DNA from: an uncultured Gammaproteobacteria bacterium | GTDB lineage: Bacteria > Pseudomonadota > Gammaproteobacteria > Steroidobacterales > UBA11654 | Direction: 5' to 3' | DNA length: 64,000 nucleotides | Assembly: GCA_937801655.1 (NCBI GenBank) | Contig: CALMWC010000011.1 | Span: forward strand, 60,571-124,570 | Part shown: in pieces, positions 52,696 to 61,475 of the stretch | Layout of the letters: each line of letters begins with the position of its first letter | Numbering within the stretch: the stretch's first letter is position 1 | Translations under genes and position numbers: made by a program | Notes under the pieces: model-generated | The model's database searches: none | The model's input: the letters and a program-made list of their open reading frames with translations, nothing else | Told to the model about the DNA's origin: nothing

Positions 52696-53041
52696 AGGCT
52701 TCAGTCTTCTTGAAGTTGCTGTGGCTCTTCTCATTTTGAGCACCTCAGTGATTGCAGTTTATCAATTTATTACATCAACCTCATTGTCTTCTTTGCAGCT
52801 TACTGAGAGGGTGATAGCAAGGGAAGTTGCAAATAATAGGGTTGCATTAATGAATACTATAGACCCCCCTTTGATGGATGGACCTAGAAGAGGAATTATC
52901 AATATGAATGGAAAAGATTGGTTATGGGAAGAAGAAACACAATCCATTTCAAAGGAATTTTCTCAGTATTCTATTGAGATTAAAAATGCAAAAAGCCAGC
53001 AAGTAATATTTATAAGAGAGGGTTTTATTGAAAAAAGATGA
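52661..53041 (+). CDS. gspI: Type II secretion minor pseudopilin GspI
   Basis: 126 residues. MARLQKKLKTSEGFSLLEVAVALLILSTSVIAVYQF is a prepilin signal with SLLEV after the cleavage Gly, the pattern characteristic of GspI. The short domain that follows (REVANNRVALMN, GKDWLWEEETQSI) fits the family. It overlaps gspH by 35 bp and gspJ by 14 bp, so the genes are tightly coupled. It forms the pseudopilus tip with GspJ and GspK. Confidence 0.93.
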   Translation: MARLQKKLKTSEGFSLLEVAVALLILSTSVIAVYQFITSTSLSSLQLTERVIAREVANNRVALMNTIDPPLMDGPRRGIINMNGKDWLWEEETQSISKEFSQYSIEIKNAKSQQVIFIREGFIEKR

Positions 53042-53642
53042 GCAAAAATATACCCAAGGATTTACTCTGATTGAGGTTTTAATTTCGGTGATTATTATTA
53101 CCATCATTACACTTGTTTCAACTAATATCCTGCAATCGTCTCTGACTATAAGAGAGTCAACATTCAAATCATTGGATGAGGTAAAAAAATTTAATCTTGC
53201 TTCAAGCATCATTCGAAGAGATCTCAGGCAATCATTGAATGTTCCCATGAGAAGTTTTTATGGCGAAGATTATGATGCAACATTTTTATCAATAGAGGGT
53301 TCGAGAAGTATGATATTTAGTTCATTGGTGGAGTCTGGCACATTACAAAATTCACTGGTTAAGAGAATTGAATATTTTTATGAGAACGGTTCTTTTTATC
53401 GAAGGCAATATTTTTCTGATAATCCTTATATGGAAGAAGATTATTTTGAGTTCATATTGTTTGATAATTTTGATGAATTAAATTTGAGTTTTTCAGATGG
53501 CAATGAATGGAGTAATTATTGGCCTAAGGATCCCATTACATCTGGAAAAATACCTCGTTTAATTCGAATTAATTTGTCTTCGAATAATAAATCATTGGAA
53601 TGGATTGTGTCTCCCAATATTGAAAATGTTTATGAACAGTAA
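53028..53642 (+). CDS. gspJ: Type II secretion minor pseudopilin GspJ
   Basis: 204 residues, beginning with a TTG inside gspI (TTG AAA AAA GAT). KYTQGFTLIEVLISVIIITIITLVSTNIL is the leader and membrane helix. The domain with SIIRRDLRQSLNVPMRSFYG, RIEYFYENGSFYRRQYF and LNLSFSDGNEWSNYWPKD is typical GspJ (family WxxxWP motif as SNYWP). Part of the tip complex. Confidence 0.93.
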   Translation: MKKDEQKYTQGFTLIEVLISVIIITIITLVSTNILQSSLTIRESTFKSLDEVKKFNLASSIIRRDLRQSLNVPMRSFYGEDYDATFLSIEGSRSMIFSSLVESGTLQNSLVKRIEYFYENGSFYRRQYFSDNPYMEEDYFEFILFDNFDELNLSFSDGNEWSNYWPKDPITSGKIPRLIRINLSSNNKSLEWIVSPNIENVYEQ

Positions 53643-54591
53643 GGGCATTGTTCTTATATCGGTCTTATTGATCGTTTTAATGTTGTCTGTGATTAGTGTT
53701 TCTATTGGGAAGTACTATTTTCTTTCTTCTAAAAGAGAAGGGTATGTGGATTTTCAAAATGATGCTATTCAATACATGGCTAATATTGAGACATTAGCCA
53801 TTAAAGAGATAAAAAAACACTTTCGTTTTAATAGAGTGCATACTGCAAAAAATCAGACACTGTTCAGTGATCCTATCTATCTTGAACTGGAAAAAGGAAC
53901 GCTCCAAGCAATACTAAAGGATGCCTCTAGTTGCTTTAATATCAATGCTTTACTTGATTTCAAAAAAGAAAAATATGTTCTAAACGAGAAAGCTATCTAT
54001 GCTTTTGAACGATATCTGAAGTTATTGGATTATGACGCAAGCGCCATAGATGCTTTAACCGATCAAATCATTGATTGGATTGATATTGATGATGAGCCCA
54101 GATCAAATGGCCTAGAAGATTATTTTTATATTGGTCCAATGAACGACTCCAAACAGTTTACTTCCAAGAGATATTTTTATCATTTATCCGAAATCAAAAA
54201 TTTGCCTGCCAGTGCATACTTTGACTGGCGTGTCATCAAAGAGCATTTTTGTGTCATTCCACATCTAGATGAATACTCCATTAATATTAATTTTTTAGGG
54301 GCTGATAATATTTTTTTATTGGCAGCTGCAATACCAGATTTGAGTCTTGATCAGGCGGAAGAAATTCTTAATGCAATACCATACAGTGGGTTTAAATCGA
54401 TTTCAGATCTTAAAAGTGTTTATCCTAATATCAATTTTGATAATTTAAACATTCCAATCAGTTTTAATAGTCAACTGTTGTTTCTTGATACTGAAGTCAG
54501 TTATGCAGATTTCAATGCCACTTCACAAACCCTAATGAATTATAATAATAATAAGCTATCCATTATTTTTCGATCTTATAATGGTATATAA
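53632..54591 (+). CDS. gspK: Type II secretion minor pseudopilin GspK
   Basis: The track starts at a TTG at 53605; the ATG at 53632 (MNSKGIVLISVLLIVLMLSVISVSIG) gives the usual short leader with G-I-V-L in place of GFTLIE, as in GspK, and a protein of about 319 residues. The later ASSCFNINALL, LTDQIIDWIDIDDEPRSNGLEDYFYI and the helix-hairpin-helix-like DLSLDQAEEILNAIPYSGFKSISDL are GspK features. GspK lacks Glu5 and caps the pseudopilus. It overlaps gspJ by 11 bp. Confidence 0.93.
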   Translation: MNSKGIVLISVLLIVLMLSVISVSIGKYYFLSSKREGYVDFQNDAIQYMANIETLAIKEIKKHFRFNRVHTAKNQTLFSDPIYLELEKGTLQAILKDASSCFNINALLDFKKEKYVLNEKAIYAFERYLKLLDYDASAIDALTDQIIDWIDIDDEPRSNGLEDYFYIGPMNDSKQFTSKRYFYHLSEIKNLPASAYFDWRVIKEHFCVIPHLDEYSININFLGADNIFLLAAAIPDLSLDQAEEILNAIPYSGFKSISDLKSVYPNINFDNLNIPISFNSQLLFLDTEVSYADFNATSQTLMNYNNNKLSIIFRSYNGI

Positions 54592-54603
54592 ACTGACTAA
54601 ATT

Positions 54604-55779
54604 ATGATGAAAACATATTGCATACATCTCACAGAGAGTAAACAAGAAATAGACTTGTATGAATACATTGACTCTCAATTGATTAGTAATTCTAGGGTTT
54701 CATTCACAGATCTTGATCAATACATAGAAGGCAATAGTAAATTGTATTTCTTTATACCTTCTTATTTAGTCCATAGTTTTTCATTAACAAGAAATGAAAA
54801 TGAAACGATGGAGCAATTCAAAGCAAGGTTTTTTTCAGAACATGACGATATCATTATCAATAGTGTCTCAGAAAATAAATTTTTCTATCATCATGAGAAT
54901 TCTCTGGTTCATTTGGTAAATAAAAACATTATTAATGAATTCAATCAAAAAATAAATGCATTGGGGTGCACTCCTATTATTCTCCCAGAGCATTATCTAA
55001 ATTATTTCTACGTTTCTGAATCAATTTTAGAAATTAATGACCGTCTTATTGTTGCATTTGAAGATGGCACAGGTCATTCATCAAATTATTCTAATTTGAA
55101 ACAATATATTTCAATTGCAAAGAAAGAAAGAGCCACTTTAAGAACAACATGCATCAATATAGTTGACGAACCATTTATAAAGACAATTTTTAAAAATCCT
55201 GTTTTTGATTCTGTTTCACTGGAAGTGTTGCACCAGAACATAATGGGTTTAACCCTTTCAGAAATACCCAATCTTTTTAAGTATCAATTTTCTATAAAGA
55301 ACATCCTTAATCGCTTGAAATTATCCAGATTAGAAAAAATAGTTTCAATTGGATTGGTCTTAGCATTCTTGATTTTGCCCAATCTCAATATTTACTTTAT
55401 GAAGTTATATGAGAGTCAGTATAAAGAGGCAACTCTTGAAATATTTCAATCCATTAACCCCAATACAAAGAGAGTGATTAATCCTAAATTACAAATTGAC
55501 CAGATTATTAAAGCCTCAGAAATCAAACCCACTGAAGTTCTATTGGATTTAGATATATTAAAGGTCTTGGATAGAATTGATCTGAAACTAATCAATACTA
55601 TGAGGGTTAATGTTGACTCCTCAACCGTAGAATTAAATTTTAAAAATGTATCTTCTGTAAAGTATGGCATTTTTATGAAATTGATTGAATCTCTGGAAGT
55701 TAAACTTATTGATGAAGACATTAATAACTTGGATGGCAGTATCAATGGAACAATTAAACTGATTTACAACGATGAATAA
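54604..55779 (+). CDS. gspL: Type II secretion protein GspL
   Basis: 391 residues. The N-terminal cytoplasmic actin-like domain (KLYFFIPSYLVHSFSLTRNE, EDGTGHSSNYSNLKQYI) binds GspE in known systems; one membrane segment (IVSIGLVLAFLILPNLNIYFM) follows near residue 250, then a periplasmic ferredoxin-like domain. Sequence conservation in this family is low, so the call depends on layout and position between gspK and gspM. It overlaps gspM by 8 bp. Confidence 0.88.
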   Translation: MMKTYCIHLTESKQEIDLYEYIDSQLISNSRVSFTDLDQYIEGNSKLYFFIPSYLVHSFSLTRNENETMEQFKARFFSEHDDIIINSVSENKFFYHHENSLVHLVNKNIINEFNQKINALGCTPIILPEHYLNYFYVSESILEINDRLIVAFEDGTGHSSNYSNLKQYISIAKKERATLRTTCINIVDEPFIKTIFKNPVFDSVSLEVLHQNIMGLTLSEIPNLFKYQFSIKNILNRLKLSRLEKIVSIGLVLAFLILPNLNIYFMKLYESQYKEATLEIFQSINPNTKRVINPKLQIDQIIKASEIKPTEVLLDLDILKVLDRIDLKLINTMRVNVDSSTVELNFKNVSSVKYGIFMKLIESLEVKLIDEDINNLDGSINGTIKLIYNDE

Positions 55780-56242
55780 TTTAATAAAATTTATCAATGA
55801 ACGAAACAATAGGGAGAGACGTCTAATACTTGCATTGGTTGTTCTCTTATTTCTATTGATAGTGGGAGGTTTTACAAATGGGATAATCTCTAGTACAACT
55901 ATGGCTTCGAAGCGATATCAAATCGCCAAGAATAATTATGTGTATGTAAAAAAATCAGCATTAATGATTATTAATTCATCAAGAAGTGAAATGTCTAAGA
56001 AAGATTTGACTAGCATTGAAGTAGAATTAATAGAATCCTCTAAAATAAACAACATTGACTATAAATACAGCAGCTTGGATGAACAAGGATTGATGATTGT
56101 CTTCAGTGCAGATGATCTCTTGCAAGCAGGTCAGTTTTTAAAGGAAAGTTCTCAAATAACAAACTCTAATCTTGGGATTATTCTTCTAGAAAATCAAGAT
56201 AATCAGAGGATTTTTAAAGCAACATTTAAATTAGAAAACTAG
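55772..56242 (+). CDS. gspM: Type II secretion protein GspM
   Basis: 156 residues. NNRERRLILALVVLLFLLIVGGF is the single N-terminal membrane anchor preceded by the short basic stretch usual in GspM; the remainder is a small periplasmic ferredoxin-like domain. It is last in the operon; gspN is absent, as in many gammaproteobacteria. It ends one base before the convergent esterase gene, leaving no room for a dedicated terminator. Confidence 0.87.
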   Translation: MNNLIKFINERNNRERRLILALVVLLFLLIVGGFTNGIISSTTMASKRYQIAKNNYVYVKKSALMIINSSRSEMSKKDLTSIEVELIESSKINNIDYKYSSLDEQGLMIVFSADDLLQAGQFLKESSQITNSNLGIILLENQDNQRIFKATFKLEN

Positions 56243-56243
56243 T

Positions 56244-57542
56244 TTATTGTATTAGACCATCGATATTGTATTTGGATAAAAAATCCCAGATCACATCAGC
56301 CGAGTGAATGTCATAATCATCATCATCATCTATCGCTGGCCATTCATGACCGACCGCATCAAGTAAATACAACTCTACACCGACAGTATTTAGACAATTA
56401 ATATACTGGGTGAGAGTACCGCCATAACCATCGCCATTCACATCTGTTAATTGAGTTTGGGTAGGTGTGAGATTGCAACCGTTATAATTCACCCAATAAT
56501 CCATCACCTCTTCAATAGGTTTCATGCCAGAATTCCCAGCATATGGAACAGTTCCATCCAGTTTCCCATGAATTTGCAGGACTGGAGTTGGATGCTTTGG
56601 ATCACAATCATTATAAGTTTTGTTTGTCATGGATCCTGTGACTGAGGCAATAGCGGCAATCTTAGTGCTTAAATTACACGCCAGGTGATAGCTCATAAAC
56701 CCCCCATTTGACATACCAGTTGAATACACACGATTCAGATCAATTGAATAATTCAGTGGAAGATAATCAATCAGGCTGTTCAAAAAATCAATATCGTCAG
56801 TGGTGCTTCCTGTTGTCCATCCTCCTACATTCCAATGGGTTTCTCCTGTTGATGAAAATATAGAGCCTTGAGGATAGACCGCAATAAACCCATTATTATC
56901 AGCCACATCTTGAAAACCGGTGTAGTCATAATTCCACTCAGCTCTACTGGTATAACCATGCAAGCTAAACAGTAAGGGGACGGGGGAGGTTTGAGAGGCA
57001 TAGGACTCAGGCACATAGATAATGAATTCTCGAAGCAATCCACCTCTAAACATTGTGCATTGCTCGGTATTGGGGATCGCAATATCGCCTTCAATAATAT
57101 AAACACTGCATTCTGGATCAGAATCTGGGTTGTCAGAATAATCATCCAAAACGCTAACTGTGAAGTTTTCGGTATCATTTAGAGACCCATCACTAACACT
57201 AACTGAGAATTCATACTGGTTATCTTCGTTATCATCATTTGGGTTCTCAAAATCAGGATTATTAGCAAACATCACCTGACCTGTTGTGGATCCAATGGTG
57301 AATTGGGAAGCATCAATGCCTGATATGGAATAGGTGAGACTGGTAGAATCAGGATCAGTTGCTGTCACGGTAAAGGCAGCATTTTGATTTTCATAAACCT
57401 CGTAACTTTTACTTAAATTGGTAATTCTGGGTGCAATCTTAGCGGTGCTTGTAGAATTATCTGAAGAGCCGCCTCCACCACCACAAGCTGTAATCAAAAG
57501 GGAGAGAAATATGAATCTTATTTTCATCAAAGCATCAATCAA
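56244..57542 (-). CDS. Secreted esterase lipoprotein with cadherin-like domain (PHB depolymerase/feruloyl esterase type)
   Basis: 432 residues. An internal Met (MKIRFIFLSLLITACGGGGGSSDN) is probably the true start and carries a lipobox Cys. A cadherin-like domain (SYEVYENQNAAFTVTATDPDSTSLTYSISGID...FENPNDDN) spans about residues 45-140. The catalytic domain follows with PLLFSLHGYTSRAEWNYDYTGF, the nucleophile motif STGMSNGGFMSYHLACN and the final His in AVGHEWPAID, resembling LpqC-type polyhydroxybutyrate depolymerases and feruloyl esterases. It would act outside the cell or on the outer membrane, and lies next to the type II secretion genes. It overlaps the upstream MBL gene by four bases. 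Confidence 0.9.
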   Translation of the reverse strand: MIDALMKIRFIFLSLLITACGGGGGSSDNSTSTAKIAPRITNLSKSYEVYENQNAAFTVTATDPDSTSLTYSISGIDASQFTIGSTTGQVMFANNPDFENPNDDNEDNQYEFSVSVSDGSLNDTENFTVSVLDDYSDNPDSDPECSVYIIEGDIAIPNTEQCTMFRGGLLREFIIYVPESYASQTSPVPLLFSLHGYTSRAEWNYDYTGFQDVADNNGFIAVYPQGSIFSSTGETHWNVGGWTTGSTTDDIDFLNSLIDYLPLNYSIDLNRVYSTGMSNGGFMSYHLACNLSTKIAAIASVTGSMTNKTYNDCDPKHPTPVLQIHGKLDGTVPYAGNSGMKPIEEVMDYWVNYNGCNLTPTQTQLTDVNGDGYGGTLTQYINCLNTVGVELYLLDAVGHEWPAIDDDDDYDIHSADVIWDFLSKYNIDGLIQ

Positions 57543-58174
57543 CTGTTGTATCGTACGTAAAGATTTGATTCGATTTCATGCCCAATCGATGTGTTAGGTC
57601 CATGACCGGGGATGACAATGGTTTGTCCATCCAAAGAGTATATTTTTTTTTGGATGGAATCTTTGAGTTGGTTAAAATCTCCACCAGGTAGATCTGTTCT
57701 TCCAACAGAACCTTGAAACAGAGTATCCCCTGAGACTAAAAGTAATTCTTTTTCAAAATAGAAACTAACAGACCCAGGCGTATGTCCAGGAGTATGGATA
57801 CAGGTGCCTGAGCAGTGTTCCATTTCTTCACCATCTTCTATTTTAAAGTCAGGAGCAGGGGTTGGTTTGTATTCAATATTGAAGTATTTGCATTGCATTT
57901 CTAAGGTATCCCAGAGAAATCGGTCGGAGTCATGTAAATGAATAGAGGCTCCAGTTTTTTCTTTAATTTCTGCCGAAGCTAGAAAATGATCAAAGTGTGC
58001 ATGGGTGTGAAAAATACCTTCAATGGATATATTCATTGCAGCAATAGACTGCATAATAAGTTCTGGATCTCCACCAGGATCTATAACGTAACCTTTATGA
58101 GTTTCAGTATCACCAATGATGGTACAATTGCACTGCAATGGCCCTACTGGGAAGGATTTATGGATAATAGCCAT
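57539..58174 (-). CDS. MBL-fold hydrolase, glyoxalase II-like (GloC/YcbL type)
   Basis: 211 residues, the short GloB-like form lacking the C-terminal HAGH domain. FPVGPLQCNCTIIGD is the usual opening; the metal motifs are FHTHAHFDHFLASAE, HTPGHTPGSVSFYF, LVSGDTLFQGSVGRTDLPGG and PGHGPNTSIG. This set marks the YcbL/GloC group, which hydrolyses lactoylglutathione or related thioesters. It is a second glyoxalase II-like gene besides gloB at 36346. It is cytoplasmic, first of a minus-strand pair with the esterase, and divergent from the 58217 gene. Confidence 0.93.
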   Translation of the reverse strand: MAIIHKSFPVGPLQCNCTIIGDTETHKGYVIDPGGDPELIMQSIAAMNISIEGIFHTHAHFDHFLASAEIKEKTGASIHLHDSDRFLWDTLEMQCKYFNIEYKPTPAPDFKIEDGEEMEHCSGTCIHTPGHTPGSVSFYFEKELLLVSGDTLFQGSVGRTDLPGGDFNQLKDSIQKKIYSLDGQTIVIPGHGPNTSIGHEIESNLYVRYNS

Positions 58175-58216
58175 ATTCTTTCTTTCTCTATAAGTAAGTT
58201 ATAATAAAAGGATAAC

Positions 58217-59887
58217 ATGTATCAGCTTATTGAAAATATATCCATTCAGAGACGTTTCGTCAATCTAGAATCTAGACAAGTTCATTATCGTATTTCTGGA
58301 GCAGGTCCAGTTCTATTGTTGTTGCATCAAAGTCCAACTTCTTCGGCTGAGAAAGCCACAATTATTGAAGATTTTGCCACTGATTTTACAGTGATTGCAC
58401 CCGATACACCTGGCTTTGGTTTATCCGATTATATTGAAACTCTAACTCCAGATATAACTCTGTATGCAGAAGCTCTAAAAGAATTTACTGATGCGCTAGG
58501 TTTGGATCAAATTTGCATTTATGGCTTTCATACTGGAGCTATTATTGCAGCAGAAATGGCCAGGCTCTACCCTGATCTATGCAATGCAGTAGTTGTGAAT
58601 GGACTCGTGGTTCTAGAACCGGATGAGGAAGAAAAAATTCTTCGACATTACACACAATGGTTTACTCCAACGCCAGAAGGCACTCATTTGCCTTGGGTGT
58701 GGGCTCGTATTAGGGAACAATTAATCTTCTTTCCTTGGTTCCAAAAAGAAAAAGAAGTGAGATTGAATATTGATTTACCTGATCCAGAATTTATGCAACC
58801 TTATGTCTTGGATCTATTGCGATCGACTGCAGAATCTCAAACCGCATATCAGGCAGCATTCATGTATCCTTCCCGAGAGCGAATCCAAGAAATTAATACC
58901 CCCACCTTTCTGCTCAACTACGCAGGAGATCCAATTGCAGAGCACCCAAGGCGATTAAAGAAACTATCAAAAAGTGTAACAATTGAACTATTGCCAGACA
59001 CTCCTTCATTGGAAGACAGAGCAAAAGAAATCTTTAAACAATTTTCCAATGAGTTTAATGGTCCTGTGAATCAGGAAGATAGCACTATGAATAATGGTAG
59101 GAAGAATTTTGTCCAGACTTCAAAAGGGCCATTATTTTATTATTGCGATGGTGGGGAAACGGATGAAATTATGCTGGTTTTGCATGATTTCTCTCAATCC
59201 TCAAAAAGCATGATTCATTTGAGTGACAGATTTAACCCAAAGTATCGAAAAATCTTCATTGATCTTCCAGGCCATGGCGAGACTGGTCTCACTCATCTTA
59301 CTAATTATTCACCTCAATCTATAATGCAAATGATTGTTGAAGCTTTAAAGGTACTTGAAGTAAAAAATATAGAGATCGCCTCATTAGGCGTATCAAGTTC
59401 AATTGCTCTCTTATTGAGTCAGCATACAGATTTGAATGTTAAAAGATTATTGTTGATAGATCCTTGGTGTCTCAACAAAGAAGAACGAGAAGATTTTTCA
59501 GAGCATTATGCACCTGATTTATCTCCCTCTGTTTTTGGAGAACATTTATTAAAGGCCTGGTATTTTATTCGTGATAGTGAATTATTTTTTCCATGGCATC
59601 AGGCAAAAGAATCTAATGCCTTAGAAAAAGAACCTGATATTGATCCAAGTATAGTCCATGAAAGAACAGTCGATGCCTTAAAATCTGGCGAAGCATTGAA
59701 GTTAGTTGCAAAGGATCTTATCGGATATGATATTCAACCCGATCTAGCAAATATTAAAACAGAAATTACAATTTTTAGTTGGGACGGCAATGGGAAAGAG
59801 AACTATGCTAAGAAGATGAACCTATTGTTAGAGAATTCTAGGATAGAGTTTTTGTCTGATAAGCAATCTATGTGGTCCATTGATTAA
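58217..59887 (+). CDS. Tandem alpha/beta-hydrolase fusion with non-standard nucleophile
   Basis: 556 residues in two alpha/beta-hydrolase halves. Half one: LLLLHQSPTSSAEKATIIEDF, VIAPDTPGFGLSDY, elbow CIYGFHTGAIIAAEMA, acid strand LLNYAGDPIAEHP. Half two, from about residue 290: GPLFYYCDGGETDEIMLVLHDFSQSSKSM, FIDLPGHGETGL, elbow IASLGVSSSIALLLS. The first elbow has His (GFHTG) where GxSxG is expected, exactly as in the 3429 protein. The second has a Ser but is otherwise loose (GVSSS), and no clear terminal catalytic His is seen in either half. Half one is the closer relative of the 3429 protein. It is the first gene of an operon with an FAD oxidase 16 bp on. No palindromic operator is seen upstream. 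Confidence 0.88.
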   Translation: MYQLIENISIQRRFVNLESRQVHYRISGAGPVLLLLHQSPTSSAEKATIIEDFATDFTVIAPDTPGFGLSDYIETLTPDITLYAEALKEFTDALGLDQICIYGFHTGAIIAAEMARLYPDLCNAVVVNGLVVLEPDEEEKILRHYTQWFTPTPEGTHLPWVWARIREQLIFFPWFQKEKEVRLNIDLPDPEFMQPYVLDLLRSTAESQTAYQAAFMYPSRERIQEINTPTFLLNYAGDPIAEHPRRLKKLSKSVTIELLPDTPSLEDRAKEIFKQFSNEFNGPVNQEDSTMNNGRKNFVQTSKGPLFYYCDGGETDEIMLVLHDFSQSSKSMIHLSDRFNPKYRKIFIDLPGHGETGLTHLTNYSPQSIMQMIVEALKVLEVKNIEIASLGVSSSIALLLSQHTDLNVKRLLLIDPWCLNKEEREDFSEHYAPDLSPSVFGEHLLKAWYFIRDSELFFPWHQAKESNALEKEPDIDPSIVHERTVDALKSGEALKLVAKDLIGYDIQPDLANIKTEITIFSWDGNGKENYAKKMNLLLENSRIEFLSDKQSMWSID

Positions 59888-59903
59888 TAGGAGAAAATAA
59901 GGA

Positions 59904-61475
59904 ATGAGTGAAGACAGAGAAGATGTTATTAAGGTGCTTAAAGCTGCTATAGGTGACAATCATGTGCTGATTGATGATCATTCACTCGAATTTTATTCGA
60001 TGGACGTTTACCGATCTTTTGAAATCCCGATAGCAATTGTTCAACCAGGGAATATTGATGAGCTTCAAGAAACAGTCAGAATAGCTTCAGGTTTGGGAGT
60101 TTCAATTGTGACCAGAGGAGGGGGTGCTTCTTATACCGATGCCTATCTTCCAACAGACCCAAACTCCATTATTATTGATACCTCTAGATTGAATAAGATT
60201 GTGGAAATCAATGAAGAAGATATGTTTATCACTGTGGAGCCAGGCGTCACTTGGGCTGAAATGTCAGCAGCTTTGGCTGAGAAGAACCTAAGAACACCAT
60301 TCTGGGGTCCATTTTCTGGGTTGAAAGCAACCATTGGTGGATCAACATCACAAAATAGTGTGAGTATGGGATCGGGTATTTATGGCGGTTCTCCAGAATC
60401 TATTTTATGTTATGAAGTTGTTTTGGCCAATGGTCAAATGATCAAAACTGGATCATCATCAATGGAGAATAGCTCTCACTTTTTTAGAAACTATGGTCCC
60501 GATTTAACAGGTATATTCTCTGGAGATGCAGGGGCATTAGGAGTCAAAGCTAAAATAACCATGAGATTGATTAAGTTACCATCACACACTCTTACTTGTT
60601 CTTTTGGGTTTAAGAATTATAACTCTATGAGTCAGGGAATGGCAGCTGTCGCTCGTGAACAGTCAATATCAAGTAATTGGGGCTTGGATCCAAAATTACA
60701 ACGTGGCCAATTGGGTAAAGTAACATTTATGGATTCAATCAGGGCAGCTTTTGCAGTATTGAAAACAGCTAGGAATCCTCTTGAAGCAATTATTCAATTG
60801 ATAAAAATGGCATTAGCAGGAAAGAGATTTTTAACTGGATTTGATTATTCAGCACATTTTGTTGCTGAAGGTTACAGTACAGCTGAAGTTAAAAGCAAGC
60901 TGGCTCAAACCAGAAAAGTAGTCAGTCCTTTTGGAACAGAGATTGCTAATACGATTCCAACTGTTATGGGTGCAATGCCTTTTATGCCTTTGTATCCAAT
61001 TTTGGGACCGCAAGGCGAGCGTTGGGTCCCCATGCATGGCTTATTACCATTTTCTAAAATGCAAAAAATGCATGATCGTATAGAAGAACTCTATGCAGAA
61101 AAGAAAGAGGCGATGGAAGAACATTCAGTTGAAGCAGGGACTATGTTTGTAACCTACTCTACGCATGCTTTTTTATATGAAGTTGCTCTATATTGGAAAG
61201 ACGATCGATCGATTTATCATAAAACTTATTTGGATCAAGACTATTTGGACACCTTACCAATTCATGATGCAAATCCAGAGGGAAGAGCCTTGATTGCTGA
61301 ACTGAAAACTAGAGTACAAGAAATCTATTCAAATCTAGGTGCTGTTCATTTTCAGGTTGGAAAGAGTTACCCATATCAGAATGGAAGACAAGCCGAGGCT
61401 GCTAAAGCCTTGCAAGACATTAAAAAATCTTTAGACCCTAATAATATTATGAATCCAGGAGCACTTGGTTTGTGA
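59904..61475 (+). CDS. FAD-binding oxidoreductase (GlcD/vanillyl-alcohol oxidase-like)
   Basis: 523 residues, no signal peptide. The PCMH FAD domain shows VQPGNIDELQETVRIASGLGVSIVTRGGGASYTDAY, then FITVEPGVTWAEMSAALAEKNLRTPFWGPFSGLKATIGGSTSQNSVSMGSG and GDAGALGVKAKITMRLI. The C-terminal end KSLDPNNIMNPGALGL is the FAD-linked oxidase domain ending. Members oxidise glycolate, D-lactate or para-alkyl/alkoxy phenols. The position of an isolated RGGGASY loop is similar to 4-cresol/eugenol-type flavoproteins, but the covalent ligand cannot be judged here. It lies between the hydrolase fusion and the chelatase-like gene, whose GTG start overlaps its stop. Confidence 0.9.
   Translation: MSEDREDVIKVLKAAIGDNHVLIDDHSLEFYSMDVYRSFEIPIAIVQPGNIDELQETVRIASGLGVSIVTRGGGASYTDAYLPTDPNSIIIDTSRLNKIVEINEEDMFITVEPGVTWAEMSAALAEKNLRTPFWGPFSGLKATIGGSTSQNSVSMGSGIYGGSPESILCYEVVLANGQMIKTGSSSMENSSHFFRNYGPDLTGIFSGDAGALGVKAKITMRLIKLPSHTLTCSFGFKNYNSMSQGMAAVAREQSISSNWGLDPKLQRGQLGKVTFMDSIRAAFAVLKTARNPLEAIIQLIKMALAGKRFLTGFDYSAHFVAEGYSTAEVKSKLAQTRKVVSPFGTEIANTIPTVMGAMPFMPLYPILGPQGERWVPMHGLLPFSKMQKMHDRIEELYAEKKEAMEEHSVEAGTMFVTYSTHAFLYEVALYWKDDRSIYHKTYLDQDYLDTLPIHDANPEGRALIAELKTRVQEIYSNLGAVHFQVGKSYPYQNGRQAEAAKALQDIKKSLDPNNIMNPGALGL

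Noticed and set aside
58200-58205. TATAAT just before the 58217 gene
   Set aside because: Only 11 bp from the start codon, with the likely ribosome site overlapping the expected transcript start; no convincing -35.
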